From Marivibrio halodurans (GTDB lineage Bacteria; Pseudomonadota; Alphaproteobacteria; UBA8366; Aestuariispiraceae): a DNA stretch of 64,000 nt. The stretch's first letter is position 1, and each line of letters starts with the position of its first letter. The DNA is taken from positions 62,001 to 126,000 of the forward strand of contig NZ_JAGMWN010000001.1 in assembly GCF_017963645.1 (NCBI RefSeq), given 5' to 3'. Below are positions 17,208 to 27,693 of this stretch, one piece after another. Position numbers and translations under genes: made by a program. The notes under the pieces are model-generated. The model searched no databases. It was not told the origin of the DNA and saw only the letters and a list, made by a program, of their open reading frames with translations.

Positions 17208-18806
17208 ATGACGACTGGCTGGAGGCATGACGGGCGGGGCGATTTGCGTCGGGAGGCGCATTTCGGCGCGCGTCTCGTCACCTGCTACGCGGAGCGGCCG
17301 GCGAATGTGGATGCGATGTTGCGCGCCGCGGCCGAGGCGCATGGCGGTCGCGACGCGCTGGTCGATGGCGACACGCGGATATCCCACGACGCGCTGGACG
17401 CGCTGGCGACACGGATCGCGGCGGATCTGACGGCGCGCGGCCTCGAAGCCGGGGACCGGGTGCTCCTCCTGGCCGCCAACCGATGGGAATTCGCGGCTGT
17501 CCTTCTGGGGGGAATCCGGGCGGGGCTGATCGTCGTACCGGTCAGCACGCGCTCGCAGCGTCCGGAACTCGCCTATATCGCCGGGGATTGCGGGGCGCGG
17601 GCGATCGTTCACGACGGCGCGCTCGCCGACATCTTGCCGACGGTGGACGAGGCCCCGGCGTTGAGCCTGCGCCTTGATCTCGACGGCGCGGCGTTCCAGG
17701 GGCTTATGAAGGCGGACGGGGCGGATTTCACGCCCCCGCCGCTGGCCGAGGATGCCACCGCCGTCATCCTCTATACCTCCGGCACGACCGGCCGGCCGAA
17801 GGGCGCGATGCTGACGCATCTCAACATCGTCCATTCCTGCCTGCATTTCGCGGAATGCTTCGCGATGACGGCCGATGACCGCAGCCTGATGGCGGTTCCG
17901 GCGAGCCATGTGACGGGGCTGATCGCGAATGTCTTCTCGATCCTGTCGGTCGGGGGCGCGTTGCTGATCCTGCGGAAGTTCGATGTCGCCGGCTTCCTCG
18001 CCCTGGCGGAGGGGGAGGGGATTACCCACACCATCATGGTGCCGGCGATGTATAACCTCCTTCTGTTGCGCGCGGAGCTTTCCGATCACGATCTGAGCGG
18101 ATGGCGGATCGGCGGCTTCGGCGGCGCCCAGATGCCGGAGAGCACCATCGCGCGGCTGGCGGAGAAGCTGCCGAACCTGATGCTTTGCAACGCCTATGGC
18201 GCGACGGAGACGACCTCTCCCACCACCTTGATGCCGCCGGGCGTCACCGAGCGGATGGATAGCGTGGGGCTGCCGGTTCCCTGTGCCGATGTGCGCATCA
18301 TCGATGCCGACGGGGTGGAGGTGCCGCCGGGCGGCACGGGCGAGGTCTGGATCGCGGGGCCGATGGTCGTGCCCGGCTATTGGAACAAGCCGGACAAGAC
18401 GGCGGAGAGCTTCGTCGGCGGCTATTGGCGCTCCGGCGATGTCGGATCGGTGGATGCCGACGGGTATCTGCGTGTCTTCGACCGGCTGAAGGACATGATC
18501 AACCGCGGCGGGTACAAGATATTCTCCGCCGAGGTGGAGAATATCCTCGCCTTCCATGAGGCGGTGGCGGAGGTCGCCGTCGTCCCCCAGGCCGACCCGG
18601 TGCTGGGGGAGCGGGTGCATGCCTTCATCCATCCGGCGCCCGGCGCCGACGTCGAGGTGGAGGCGCTGCGCGCTTATTGCGCGGAACGGCTCTCGGACTA
18701 CAAGGTGCCGGACGGCTTCACGATCTCGGAGGGGCCATTGCCGCGCAACGCCAACGGCAAGCTGATGAAGCGCGAACTGCGTGAGCGGGTGCTCCCGCAT
18801 GACTGA
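17208..18806 (+). CDS. AMP-forming acyl-CoA synthetase, class I
   Basis: 532 residues starting at the ATG at 17208. LYTSGTTGRPKGAML, the YGATETTSP adenine motif, YWRSGDVGSVDADGYLRVFDRLKD hinge and PRNANGKLMKREL catalytic Lys are all present. It is a different branch from the ligase at 1678 (no FHCNGWC block), nearer to CaiC/FadD-like synthetases. It presumably makes the CoA ester that feeds the kinase/dehydrogenase pair. It overlaps the thioesterase gene by 8 bp. Confidence 0.85.
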   Translation: MTTGWRHDGRGDLRREAHFGARLVTCYAERPANVDAMLRAAAEAHGGRDALVDGDTRISHDALDALATRIAADLTARGLEAGDRVLLLAANRWEFAAVLLGGIRAGLIVVPVSTRSQRPELAYIAGDCGARAIVHDGALADILPTVDEAPALSLRLDLDGAAFQGLMKADGADFTPPPLAEDATAVILYTSGTTGRPKGAMLTHLNIVHSCLHFAECFAMTADDRSLMAVPASHVTGLIANVFSILSVGGALLILRKFDVAGFLALAEGEGITHTIMVPAMYNLLLLRAELSDHDLSGWRIGGFGGAQMPESTIARLAEKLPNLMLCNAYGATETTSPTTLMPPGVTERMDSVGLPVPCADVRIIDADGVEVPPGGTGEVWIAGPMVVPGYWNKPDKTAESFVGGYWRSGDVGSVDADGYLRVFDRLKDMINRGGYKIFSAEVENILAFHEAVAEVAVVPQADPVLGERVHAFIHPAPGADVEVEALRAYCAERLSDYKVPDGFTISEGPLPRNANGKLMKRELRERVLPHD

Positions 18807-19242
18807 CGGCGTGCCGGAAGGGCTGCCGCCCGATCTGACGGAGCGCGTGGCCGGCGTGATCGACGTTCCGCTCCACCGCCATCTGGGGTTCGAGGTGGTG
18901 AGCGTCGGCGACGGCGTGTCCCGTGCCCGCTTCGTCGTGGGGGCGGCGGCGATCAACAATGTCGGGCTGATCCATGGCGGCGTGCTCTACAGCCTGCTGG
19001 ACGCGGTCTGTTATCTCGCCGTGGCGGGACGGCTGGCGGTGGGAACGACCGCCTCGACCATCGATATCGCCTTCTCGATGTTGCGGCCGGCGTCGGCCGG
19101 GGCGGAGGTGACCCTGACGGCGGAGCTGGATCGTCTCGGCCGGTCGGTCGCCTTCCTTCATGGCGAGGCATGGGTGGACGGCAAGCTGATCGCGAAGGCC
19201 CAGGCGACGAAGGCGATCCTGGCTGTCGATCCAGGTCACTGA
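18799..19242 (+). CDS. PaaI-type hotdog-fold acyl-CoA thioesterase
   Basis: 147 residues. Single hotdog domain with INNVGLIHGGVLYSLLDAVCYLA (the HGG.. segment with Asp on the central helix) and TIDIAFSMLRPASAG. Members hydrolyse dead-end acyl-CoAs to release CoA. The ATG at 18799 inside the ligase 3' end is preferred to the GTG at 18781. It fits a housekeeping role in a CoA-thioester pathway. Confidence 0.82.
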   Translation: MTDGVPEGLPPDLTERVAGVIDVPLHRHLGFEVVSVGDGVSRARFVVGAAAINNVGLIHGGVLYSLLDAVCYLAVAGRLAVGTTASTIDIAFSMLRPASAGAEVTLTAELDRLGRSVAFLHGEAWVDGKLIAKAQATKAILAVDPGH

Positions 19243-19270
19243 ATTTTCTATAATACAAGGATTGTGTAAA

Positions 19271-20251
19271 ATGCGCGCTCTGCTCTGCAAGACCTATGGC
19301 GGGATCGACGACCTGTCGGAGGAGGAGGTTGCTTCCCCCAAGCCCGGTCCGGGCGAGGTTCGGGTCAAGGTCGCGGCCTGCGGCGTCAATTTTCCAGATA
19401 CGCTAATCGTCGCGGGGAAGTATCAGTTCAAGCCCGATCCGCCCTTCAGCCCGGGCGGGGAGATCAGCGGCGTGGTCGATGCGCTGGGCGAGGGGGTGAC
19501 GGCTGTCGCCGTCGGCGATTCGGTGGTCGCCACCACGCTTTGGGGTGGCTTCGCGGAGGAGATCGTGATCGCGGCCGACAAGGTCATGCGCCGGCCGGAG
19601 GCGATGGATCCGGTGATCGCCGCCGGCTTCTCCATGACCTATGGCACGGCGATCCATGCATTGGTGCAGCGCGGCGCGCTCAAGCGGGGGGAGGCGCTGT
19701 TGGTCCTCGGTGCCTCCGGCGGTGTCGGCATGGCGGCGGTGGAGATCGGCAAGGCCCTCGGCGCCACGGTCATCGCGGCGGCAAGCAGCGCGGATAAGCT
19801 GGCGATCGCGAAGGAGGCCGGTGCCGATATCACCATCAACTATACGGATCAACCGCTTAAGGATGCGGTGAAGGAGGCGACGGGCGGTAAGGGCGCCGAT
19901 GTCGTTTTCGATCCGGTCGGCGGCGATTTCACGGAGCAGGCGTTGCGCGCGACCGGTTGGGGCGGGCGGCTTCTGATCATCGGTTTCGCCGCCGGCGCGA
20001 TCCCAAAAATCCCGGCGAACCTGACATTGCTGAAGGGGTGCGCGGTCGTCGGTGTCTTCTGGGGCGATTTCGTGCGGCGCGAGCCGGAGGCAAATCGCGC
20101 CAATTTCGACCGGCTTTTCGCCTGGGTCGCCGACGGCACGTTGAAACCGCTGGTCAGCGAGACCTTCGCGCTCGCCGACGCGCCGGAGGCGCTCCGCCGT
20201 CTCGCCGCCCGGCAGGCAGTGGGAAAGCTCGTCGTCGATCTGACGAAATAG
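19271..20251 (+). CDS. NADPH:quinone oxidoreductase / zinc-less medium-chain reductase
   Basis: 326 residues. MDR superfamily: N-terminal GroES-like domain (CGVNFPDTLIVAGKYQ), then Rossmann motif VLGASGGVGMAAVEIGKALG with ADVVFDPVGGDF. No catalytic-zinc cysteine pattern is visible. Family members reduce quinones or enoyl/enone groups with NADPH. The ATG at 19271 is preferred to a TTG at 19262 because ACAAGG lies 10 bp before it. It ends the catabolic block. Confidence 0.85.
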   Translation: MRALLCKTYGGIDDLSEEEVASPKPGPGEVRVKVAACGVNFPDTLIVAGKYQFKPDPPFSPGGEISGVVDALGEGVTAVAVGDSVVATTLWGGFAEEIVIAADKVMRRPEAMDPVIAAGFSMTYGTAIHALVQRGALKRGEALLVLGASGGVGMAAVEIGKALGATVIAAASSADKLAIAKEAGADITINYTDQPLKDAVKEATGGKGADVVFDPVGGDFTEQALRATGWGGRLLIIGFAAGAIPKIPANLTLLKGCAVVGVFWGDFVRREPEANRANFDRLFAWVADGTLKPLVSETFALADAPEALRRLAARQAVGKLVVDLTK

Positions 20252-20371
20252 AGCGCCGTGGCCGCGGGTGCGATATCACCCCCGCGTCACGGTTGATCGC
20301 GCGCCCCGCACGGACTATCAGTTGCCGATCGACGCGGCGGACCGGGGCACGGTCCCGCCGCGCCCACGGTT

Positions 20372-20448
20372 CGGGGCGTAGCGCAGCCTGGTAGCGCATC
20401 TGCTTTGGGAGCAGAGGGTCGTTGGTTCAAATCCAGCCGCCCCGACCA
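20372..20448 (+). tRNA. tRNA-Pro (anticodon UGG)
   Basis: 77 nt with encoded CCA. The acceptor stem CGGGGCG pairs with CGCCCCG, the D arm is GCGC..GCGC-like, the anticodon stem TCTGC/GCAGA holds loop TTTGGGA with TGG at 20406-20408, and the T arm contains GTTCAAATC. C1 facing G72 with A73 fits prolyl-tRNA. The 3' end shows no nearby repeated copy, so no attachment site was seen. Confidence 0.96.
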
Positions 20449-20566
20449 TTTTCCCTTGGAAACTTCCTTGCCGTCATGTGGGAGGGATCGTTCGGCGCGG
20501 GGCGTCGTTGACGGTCCCGCGCCCCAGGGCGACTATCGCGACCGCTTGGTTCGAGGGAGAGATGGC

Positions 20567-20959
20567 ATGGAGAGCGTTACCGGCGGATGTCTGTGCGGCG
20601 ATGTCCGGATCGTCGCGACGGGGCGGCCTTATCGCGTCGGGCTGTGCCACTGCCTCGATTGCCGGAAGCATCACGGCGCGCTTTTCCATGCCTCCGCCGT
20701 CTTCCCGCGCGATGCCCTGGCGGTCGAGGGGGAGACAGGAGAGTATGCGGGGCGGCACTTCTGCCCGCGCTGCGGTTCCTCCGTCTTCTCATGCAGCGCG
20801 AATGAGGTCGAAGTGCATCTGGGGAGCCTGGACGCGCCCGATCAGTTCGTTCCGACCTATGAACTCTGGACCGTCCGACGGGAAAGCTGGCTGCCGCCCT
20901 TTCCCCTCGAGAGGCAGTACGAGCGCGAGCGCGACACGGCGGGACGCGCCGAGCCGTAG
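20567..20959 (+). CDS. GFA-family zinc-binding protein
   Basis: 130 residues. Zinc ligands of the glutathione-dependent formaldehyde-activating (GFA/CENP-V) fold: Cys8 and Cys10 (GGCLCGDV), Cys27, Cys29 and Cys32 (CHCLDC), Cys66 and Cys69 (CPRC). Start at 20567 follows GAGGGAGAG. Most members have no proven reaction; some act on glutathione-formaldehyde adducts. A second, distant member lies at 33796. Confidence 0.82.
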   Translation: MESVTGGCLCGDVRIVATGRPYRVGLCHCLDCRKHHGALFHASAVFPRDALAVEGETGEYAGRHFCPRCGSSVFSCSANEVEVHLGSLDAPDQFVPTYELWTVRRESWLPPFPLERQYERERDTAGRAEP

Positions 20960-20988
20960 CGCATCGCATGCGGTGCGCGTGCCGCGGT

Positions 20989-21426
20989 TCAGGTCGGTTC
21001 CTTGAACCCGATCATCTCGACAAGCCGACGGCGGAGCAGGGCGGTATCGATCTCCAGCCATTTCGCCGTCTCGTTCAGGTCGTGGAAGGTGCGGGCCTCG
21101 ATCCCCGCGCCTTCATAGTCGCGCATCTGCACCCAGAGCCTCAGCAACGGCTCGTCATGCGGGGCAGCGGAATAGAAGGCGACGCGGCTACGGTGCAATT
21201 TTTCGTCGACGCGAAGCCCCGCCACTTCCGCCCGGAAGTTCTGTAGCGTCCTTGGGTCGATCTCCGCGATGGAGGCGTCGAATATGCAGAGATCGCGATA
21301 GAGGATGTCCGAACGTGCCCCCTCCGCCGCCTGCCGGATCGAGGCGAGGATATCCAGGGGCGATATCCGTCCCCGCCATAGGCGCAGGATCAGGCGGCTT
21401 TCATGATCAATCCGCGTGACCTGCAT
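20989..21426 (-). CDS. conserved-looking hypothetical protein, possible STAS/SpoIIAA-like fold
   Basis: 145 residues, not recognised with certainty. Alternating strand-helix pattern (LILRLWRGRI, a LYRDLCIFDAS strand, SRVAFYSAAP, then helices) and small size recall SpoIIAA/STAS-like single-domain proteins. No membrane segment or signal peptide. It lies tail-to-tail with the GFA gene and 34 bp downstream of mrpG on the same strand, so it may be the last gene of the antiporter transcript. Confidence 0.55.
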   Translation of the reverse strand: MQVTRIDHESRLILRLWRGRISPLDILASIRQAAEGARSDILYRDLCIFDASIAEIDPRTLQNFRAEVAGLRVDEKLHRSRVAFYSAAPHDEPLLRLWVQMRDYEGAGIEARTFHDLNETAKWLEIDTALLRRRLVEMIGFKEPT

Positions 21427-21460
21427 CGTGGTGTTCCTTATCCCCTTGGGCGCGCGGCCC

Positions 21461-21880
21461 TTATTCCTGTTCGCCTCTCAGGCGGGCGGCGGCGATCGAG
21501 GACGGTTCGTCCCGATGCGTGGCCTCGGGTGCTTCGAACGTTGCCCAACTCGCCCCGTCCTCCGGCGCGGGCAGACTTTCCCGCCGTTCGATCCGGCGGT
21601 GCAGATGGCTCTTCGCCAGGAAATTCGCGGTGATCGGCGCGGTCAGGAAGATGAAAAGCGTGATCAGCAACTCATGGCTGGAGAAGCCGTGACCGCTCAT
21701 CAATGCCCAGATCATCGAGGCGATCAGGATGCCACCGATACCGAGCGTCGAGGCCTTGGTCGGCGCATGCAGCCGGGTCATCAAATCCGGTAGCTTGGCA
21801 AGTCCGTAGGAGCCGACGAGGCCGAAGAATCCGGCCGCGACGATCAGAACGGAAACGAGAATTTCAGCCAGCAGGGTCAT
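21461..21880 (-). CDS. mrpG: Mrp Na+/H+ antiporter subunit G
   Basis: 139 residues. Three hydrophobic helices (about 5-27, 45-63, 68-90) with GLAKLPDLMTRLHAPTKAST, the MnhG/PhaG signature, and a hydrophilic tail of about 45 residues. Last antiporter subunit of the operon, 3 bp after mrpF. Confidence 0.9.
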   Translation of the reverse strand: MTLLAEILVSVLIVAAGFFGLVGSYGLAKLPDLMTRLHAPTKASTLGIGGILIASMIWALMSGHGFSSHELLITLFIFLTAPITANFLAKSHLHRRIERRESLPAPEDGASWATFEAPEATHRDEPSSIAAARLRGEQE

Positions 21881-21883
21881 GGG

Positions 21884-22153
21884 TCACTCGATGATGTCGC
21901 CGCGCAGGATGAACTTGCAATAGGCCACGGTGGAGATGAAGCCTACCATGGCGAAGAGCAGGGCCGCCTCGAAATAAACCGCCGTGCCTTCCCACATGCC
22001 GTAAAGGATCAGGATCGCGATGCCGTTTATCACCATCGTATCCAGGGCCAGCACGCGGTCCGCGATCCCAGGTCCCTTGGCGAGGCGGTAGAGATTGAGA
22101 ACCAGCGCCAGCGAGAAGCAGGCGAATCCGATGATGAGCGCGATCTCGATCAT
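21884..22153 (-). CDS. mrpF: Mrp Na+/H+ antiporter subunit F
   Basis: 89 residues starting at the ATG whose complement is 22151-22153. Three helices and the family motif RLAKGPGIADRVLALDTM. It overlaps mrpE by 4 bp. A longer open frame upstream is read-through into mrpE and is not used. Confidence 0.9.
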   Translation of the reverse strand: MIEIALIIGFACFSLALVLNLYRLAKGPGIADRVLALDTMVINGIAILILYGMWEGTAVYFEAALLFAMVGFISTVAYCKFILRGDIIE

Positions 22154-22674
22154 TCGAAGATCTCCTTCAACCGGCCTTCGTATCGTTGCTTGATCTGGTT
22201 CGCCACGGCTTCGCCGTCCGGGGCGTGCAGGCAATGGACCAGCAGCGCGTGCCCATCCGCCGAGATATCGGCGGAGACCGTGCCGGGGGTCATCGTGATG
22301 GTCCCGGCCAGGACGGTGATGGCCTCCGGCGCGGTCAGTTCCAGCGGGATGGAGATGAAGCATGGCCGCAGATCACGATTGCGCTTGAACAGGATCAGCA
22401 GTGCCACCTCGATATTCGCGACGACGATGTCATAAAGCACGACAAGGCCGTATTCGACGATGCGCAGCGGTTGGCGGACGCGCGGCCGGTCCTGCCAGAA
22501 GGGTGCGGTGATCAGTGGGATGATCAGCCCCAGGATGAGGCCGAAGGCGAAGACGCCGGGCGAATAGTCGTTGACCAGCAGCACCCAAACGACGGTCAGC
22601 ATCGCGGTCAGGATCGGGTGCGGCAGGAGGCGTCGGGCGATCGGCATGGGGGTATCCGTCCCTTCCGCTGTCAT
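22150..22674 (-). CDS. mrpE: Mrp Na+/H+ antiporter subunit E
   Basis: 174 residues. Two hydrophobic N-terminal helices, then the MnhE block with RPCFISIPLELTAPEAITVL, TITMTPGTVSADI and the final LVHCLHAPDGE domain. Overlaps mrpD by 4 bp. Confidence 0.9.
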   Translation of the reverse strand: MTAEGTDTPMPIARRLLPHPILTAMLTVVWVLLVNDYSPGVFAFGLILGLIIPLITAPFWQDRPRVRQPLRIVEYGLVVLYDIVVANIEVALLILFKRNRDLRPCFISIPLELTAPEAITVLAGTITMTPGTVSADISADGHALLVHCLHAPDGEAVANQIKQRYEGRLKEIFE

Positions 22675-24266
22675 TGGCCGGTGAAGGCGTCGGGGCCGAG
22701 CACGGCCTGAATATACGCTACCGGATTGTAGAGTTGCCAGGCCGTGCCTTCCAGATAATCGGTGATCGGCCCCGCGAAGGCGCTGAGCGCGACCATCCCG
22801 GCCAGCATCAGGCCCGCCGCCGCGAAGGGCAGTCCCTCCGCCATGGTCATCGTGGAGGGGGCAGGGGGCGGCACGGGGGAGGCGTCTTCCTCCGCGGCCG
22901 TGTCGCCCACCTGTGGGAGGCCGACCTGGGCACTCTTCCAGAAGAGCGTGCTACCGGATCGGGCGAAGCCGACGATGCAGATCAGCGATGTCGTCAGGAC
23001 CACGGTCCAGATCAGGGCCATGGAGGGCGACGACATGGCTGCGTCGAGGACGAGCAGCTTTCCGAGGAAGCCGCTCAACGGTGGCATTCCGGCCATACCG
23101 ATCGCGCCGGCGAAGAAGAACCCGGCGAGCAGCCCCGACTGTGGGAAGCGTGGGGCGGTCCTCAGCCGGTCGCCGTCCGCGCCGCGCCGCGCGACGACGA
23201 GGTCCGCGATCAGGAACAGCGCCGCCGCCGCGAAGGTTGAATGGATCAGGTAATAGAGCGCGGCGACCGTCGCCTCCGGCGTGAAGAGGGCGATGGCGAT
23301 CATCAACGTGCCCATCGAGCCGATCACCGCGAAACAGACCTGCCGGATCATGCCCGACGCGCCCAGCACCCCGATCATGCCCACCGCCAGGGTGACGATG
23401 GCCGCAGGCATCAGCCAATCCGCCGCGAGCCAGGCCGCATCGCCCGCGCCGCCGCCGAAAACCAGCGTGTAGACGCGCAGAATGGCATAGGCCCCGACCT
23501 TGGTCATGATGGCGAACAGCGCCGCCACCGGCCCCGGCGCGTTGGCATAGGCCCCGGGCAGCCAGAACTGGATCGGTACCAGCGCCGCCTTGACCGCGAA
23601 GACGATCAACAGCAGTACGCCGGCGATTTGCAGCAATGCCTGATCGGACGCTGGTACCCGGGAGACCTGAATCGCGAGGTCCGCCATGTTGAGTGTACCG
23701 GTGACACCGTAGAGCGTGCCGACCGCGAAGAGAAAGAGCGTCGAGCCCATCAGGTTGACCGCGACATATTGCAGGCCGGCGCGCGCGCGCTTCGCCCCGC
23801 CACCGTGGAGCATCAAACCATAGGAGGCGATCAGCAATACCTCGAAGAAGACGAAGAGGTTGAAGATATCGCCGGTCAGGAAGGCCCCGTTGATGCCCAT
23901 GAGCTGGAACTGGAACAGCGCATGGAAGTGCCGTCCGCGCTTGTCCCAACCGCTGGTCGTCGCATAGAGCACCACGCCGACGGCCAGGATCGCCGTCAGC
24001 AGAACCATCAGCGCCGACAGCCGGTCCAGCACCATGACGATGCCGAAGGGCGCGTCCCAATTCCCGAGTTCGTATAGCTGCGGCGGGCCGCCGGCCGCCT
24101 GGAAGGTCAGGTCGATCGCAATGCCGAGTAGCGCGAAGGTCGCCGCGATCGAGAAGACGCGCTGAAGCACCAGATCGTGGCGCATGGCCAGCACGATCGC
24201 CGGTGCCATAAGCGCCGGCAGCACGATCGGCATGAGAATCCAGTGATCGAGGGTCAGGTCGCTCAT
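22671..24266 (-). CDS. mrpD: Mrp Na+/H+ antiporter subunit D
   Basis: 531 residues from the ATG at 24266. Proton-translocating NuoN/MrpD-type membrane protein of about 14 helices. FQLMGINGAFLTGDIFNLFVFFE carries the conserved membrane Glu, and KAALVPIQFWLPGAYANAPG holds the conserved lysine segment. Works with MrpA as the proton/sodium path of the complex. Overlaps mrpC by 4 bp. Confidence 0.93.
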   Translation of the reverse strand: MSDLTLDHWILMPIVLPALMAPAIVLAMRHDLVLQRVFSIAATFALLGIAIDLTFQAAGGPPQLYELGNWDAPFGIVMVLDRLSALMVLLTAILAVGVVLYATTSGWDKRGRHFHALFQFQLMGINGAFLTGDIFNLFVFFEVLLIASYGLMLHGGGAKRARAGLQYVAVNLMGSTLFLFAVGTLYGVTGTLNMADLAIQVSRVPASDQALLQIAGVLLLIVFAVKAALVPIQFWLPGAYANAPGPVAALFAIMTKVGAYAILRVYTLVFGGGAGDAAWLAADWLMPAAIVTLAVGMIGVLGASGMIRQVCFAVIGSMGTLMIAIALFTPEATVAALYYLIHSTFAAAALFLIADLVVARRGADGDRLRTAPRFPQSGLLAGFFFAGAIGMAGMPPLSGFLGKLLVLDAAMSSPSMALIWTVVLTTSLICIVGFARSGSTLFWKSAQVGLPQVGDTAAEEDASPVPPPAPSTMTMAEGLPFAAAGLMLAGMVALSAFAGPITDYLEGTAWQLYNPVAYIQAVLGPDAFTGQ

Positions 24267-24655
24267 CGGCCGGCCTCCGCGCCTTCGGCGGCGTGGGATG
24301 TGTCCGCGTTCGGCTGGCCCGCCTCGCATTCACCGGCGGCGGTGTCGATTTCGTCGGTCCCGGATTCCAGATAGGCGCGCAGCGCCAGCACCACGATCAC
24401 GGCCGTCATGCCGAAGGAAATCACGATCGCCGTCAGCACCAGCGCCTGGGGCAGGGGATCGGTATAGGCCTCGGCGGTGTCGGAGATGACCGGCGGCAGG
24501 TCGATGGCCAGCCGCCCGGTAGCGAACAGGAAGACATTGACCGCGTAGGACAGCATGGCGAGGCCGACGATCACCGGAAAGGTGCGCGCCCGCAGCACGA
24601 GATAGAGCCCGGAGGCGGTCATCGCGCCGACGGCGCTGGCGACGAGGAGTTCCAT
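24263..24655 (-). CDS. mrpC: Mrp Na+/H+ antiporter subunit C
   Basis: 130 residues from the ATG at 24655. NuoK-like: three helices with GLYLVLRARTFPVIVGLAML and DPLPQALVLTAIVI. A hydrophilic, acidic C-terminal tail of about 35 residues is longer than usual. Starts 4 bp after the mrpA stop. Confidence 0.92.
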   Translation of the reverse strand: MELLVASAVGAMTASGLYLVLRARTFPVIVGLAMLSYAVNVFLFATGRLAIDLPPVISDTAEAYTDPLPQALVLTAIVISFGMTAVIVVLALRAYLESGTDEIDTAAGECEAGQPNADTSHAAEGAEAGR

Positions 24656-24659
24656 GGTT

Positions 24660-27539
<2,880 letters not shown>

Positions 27540-27617
27540 GCCCACCCTTTCTTTTCGGCGCGTCCCAGTCTACGTCATCGGTGTTCCGCCAGTAGTCTGC
27601 GGACCTCATCCGGTGAA

Positions 27618-27645
27618 ACCCTAGTGACCTGCGGGCCGGGGTCAA
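27618..27645 (-). promoter_or_regulatory. candidate promoter of the Mrp operon
   Basis: On the reverse strand CTTGACC (TTGACC at 27640-27645) is followed after 16 bp by TAGGGT (27618-27623), about 80 bp before mrpA. The -35 fits the alphaproteobacterial CTTGAC form; the -10 is weak. Confidence 0.35.
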
Positions 27646-27693
27646 GATAAACCGGGAGGGATCAAAACAGCCGCCGAGGGACGGGCAAGGACG

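Noticed and set aside
18781-18798. GTG at 18781 as the thioesterase start.
   Set aside because: It would add six residues without a ribosome site; ATG at 18799 matches the normal N-terminus length of the family.
20372-20448. tRNA-Pro as an integration site for a genomic island.
   Set aside because: No integrase, no repeated tRNA 3' end and no compositional change nearby.
20960-20988. Palindromic CGCATCGCATGCGGTGCG as a terminator between convergent genes.
   Set aside because: The stem has no room for a loop and no T-run, so it is not counted as a terminator.
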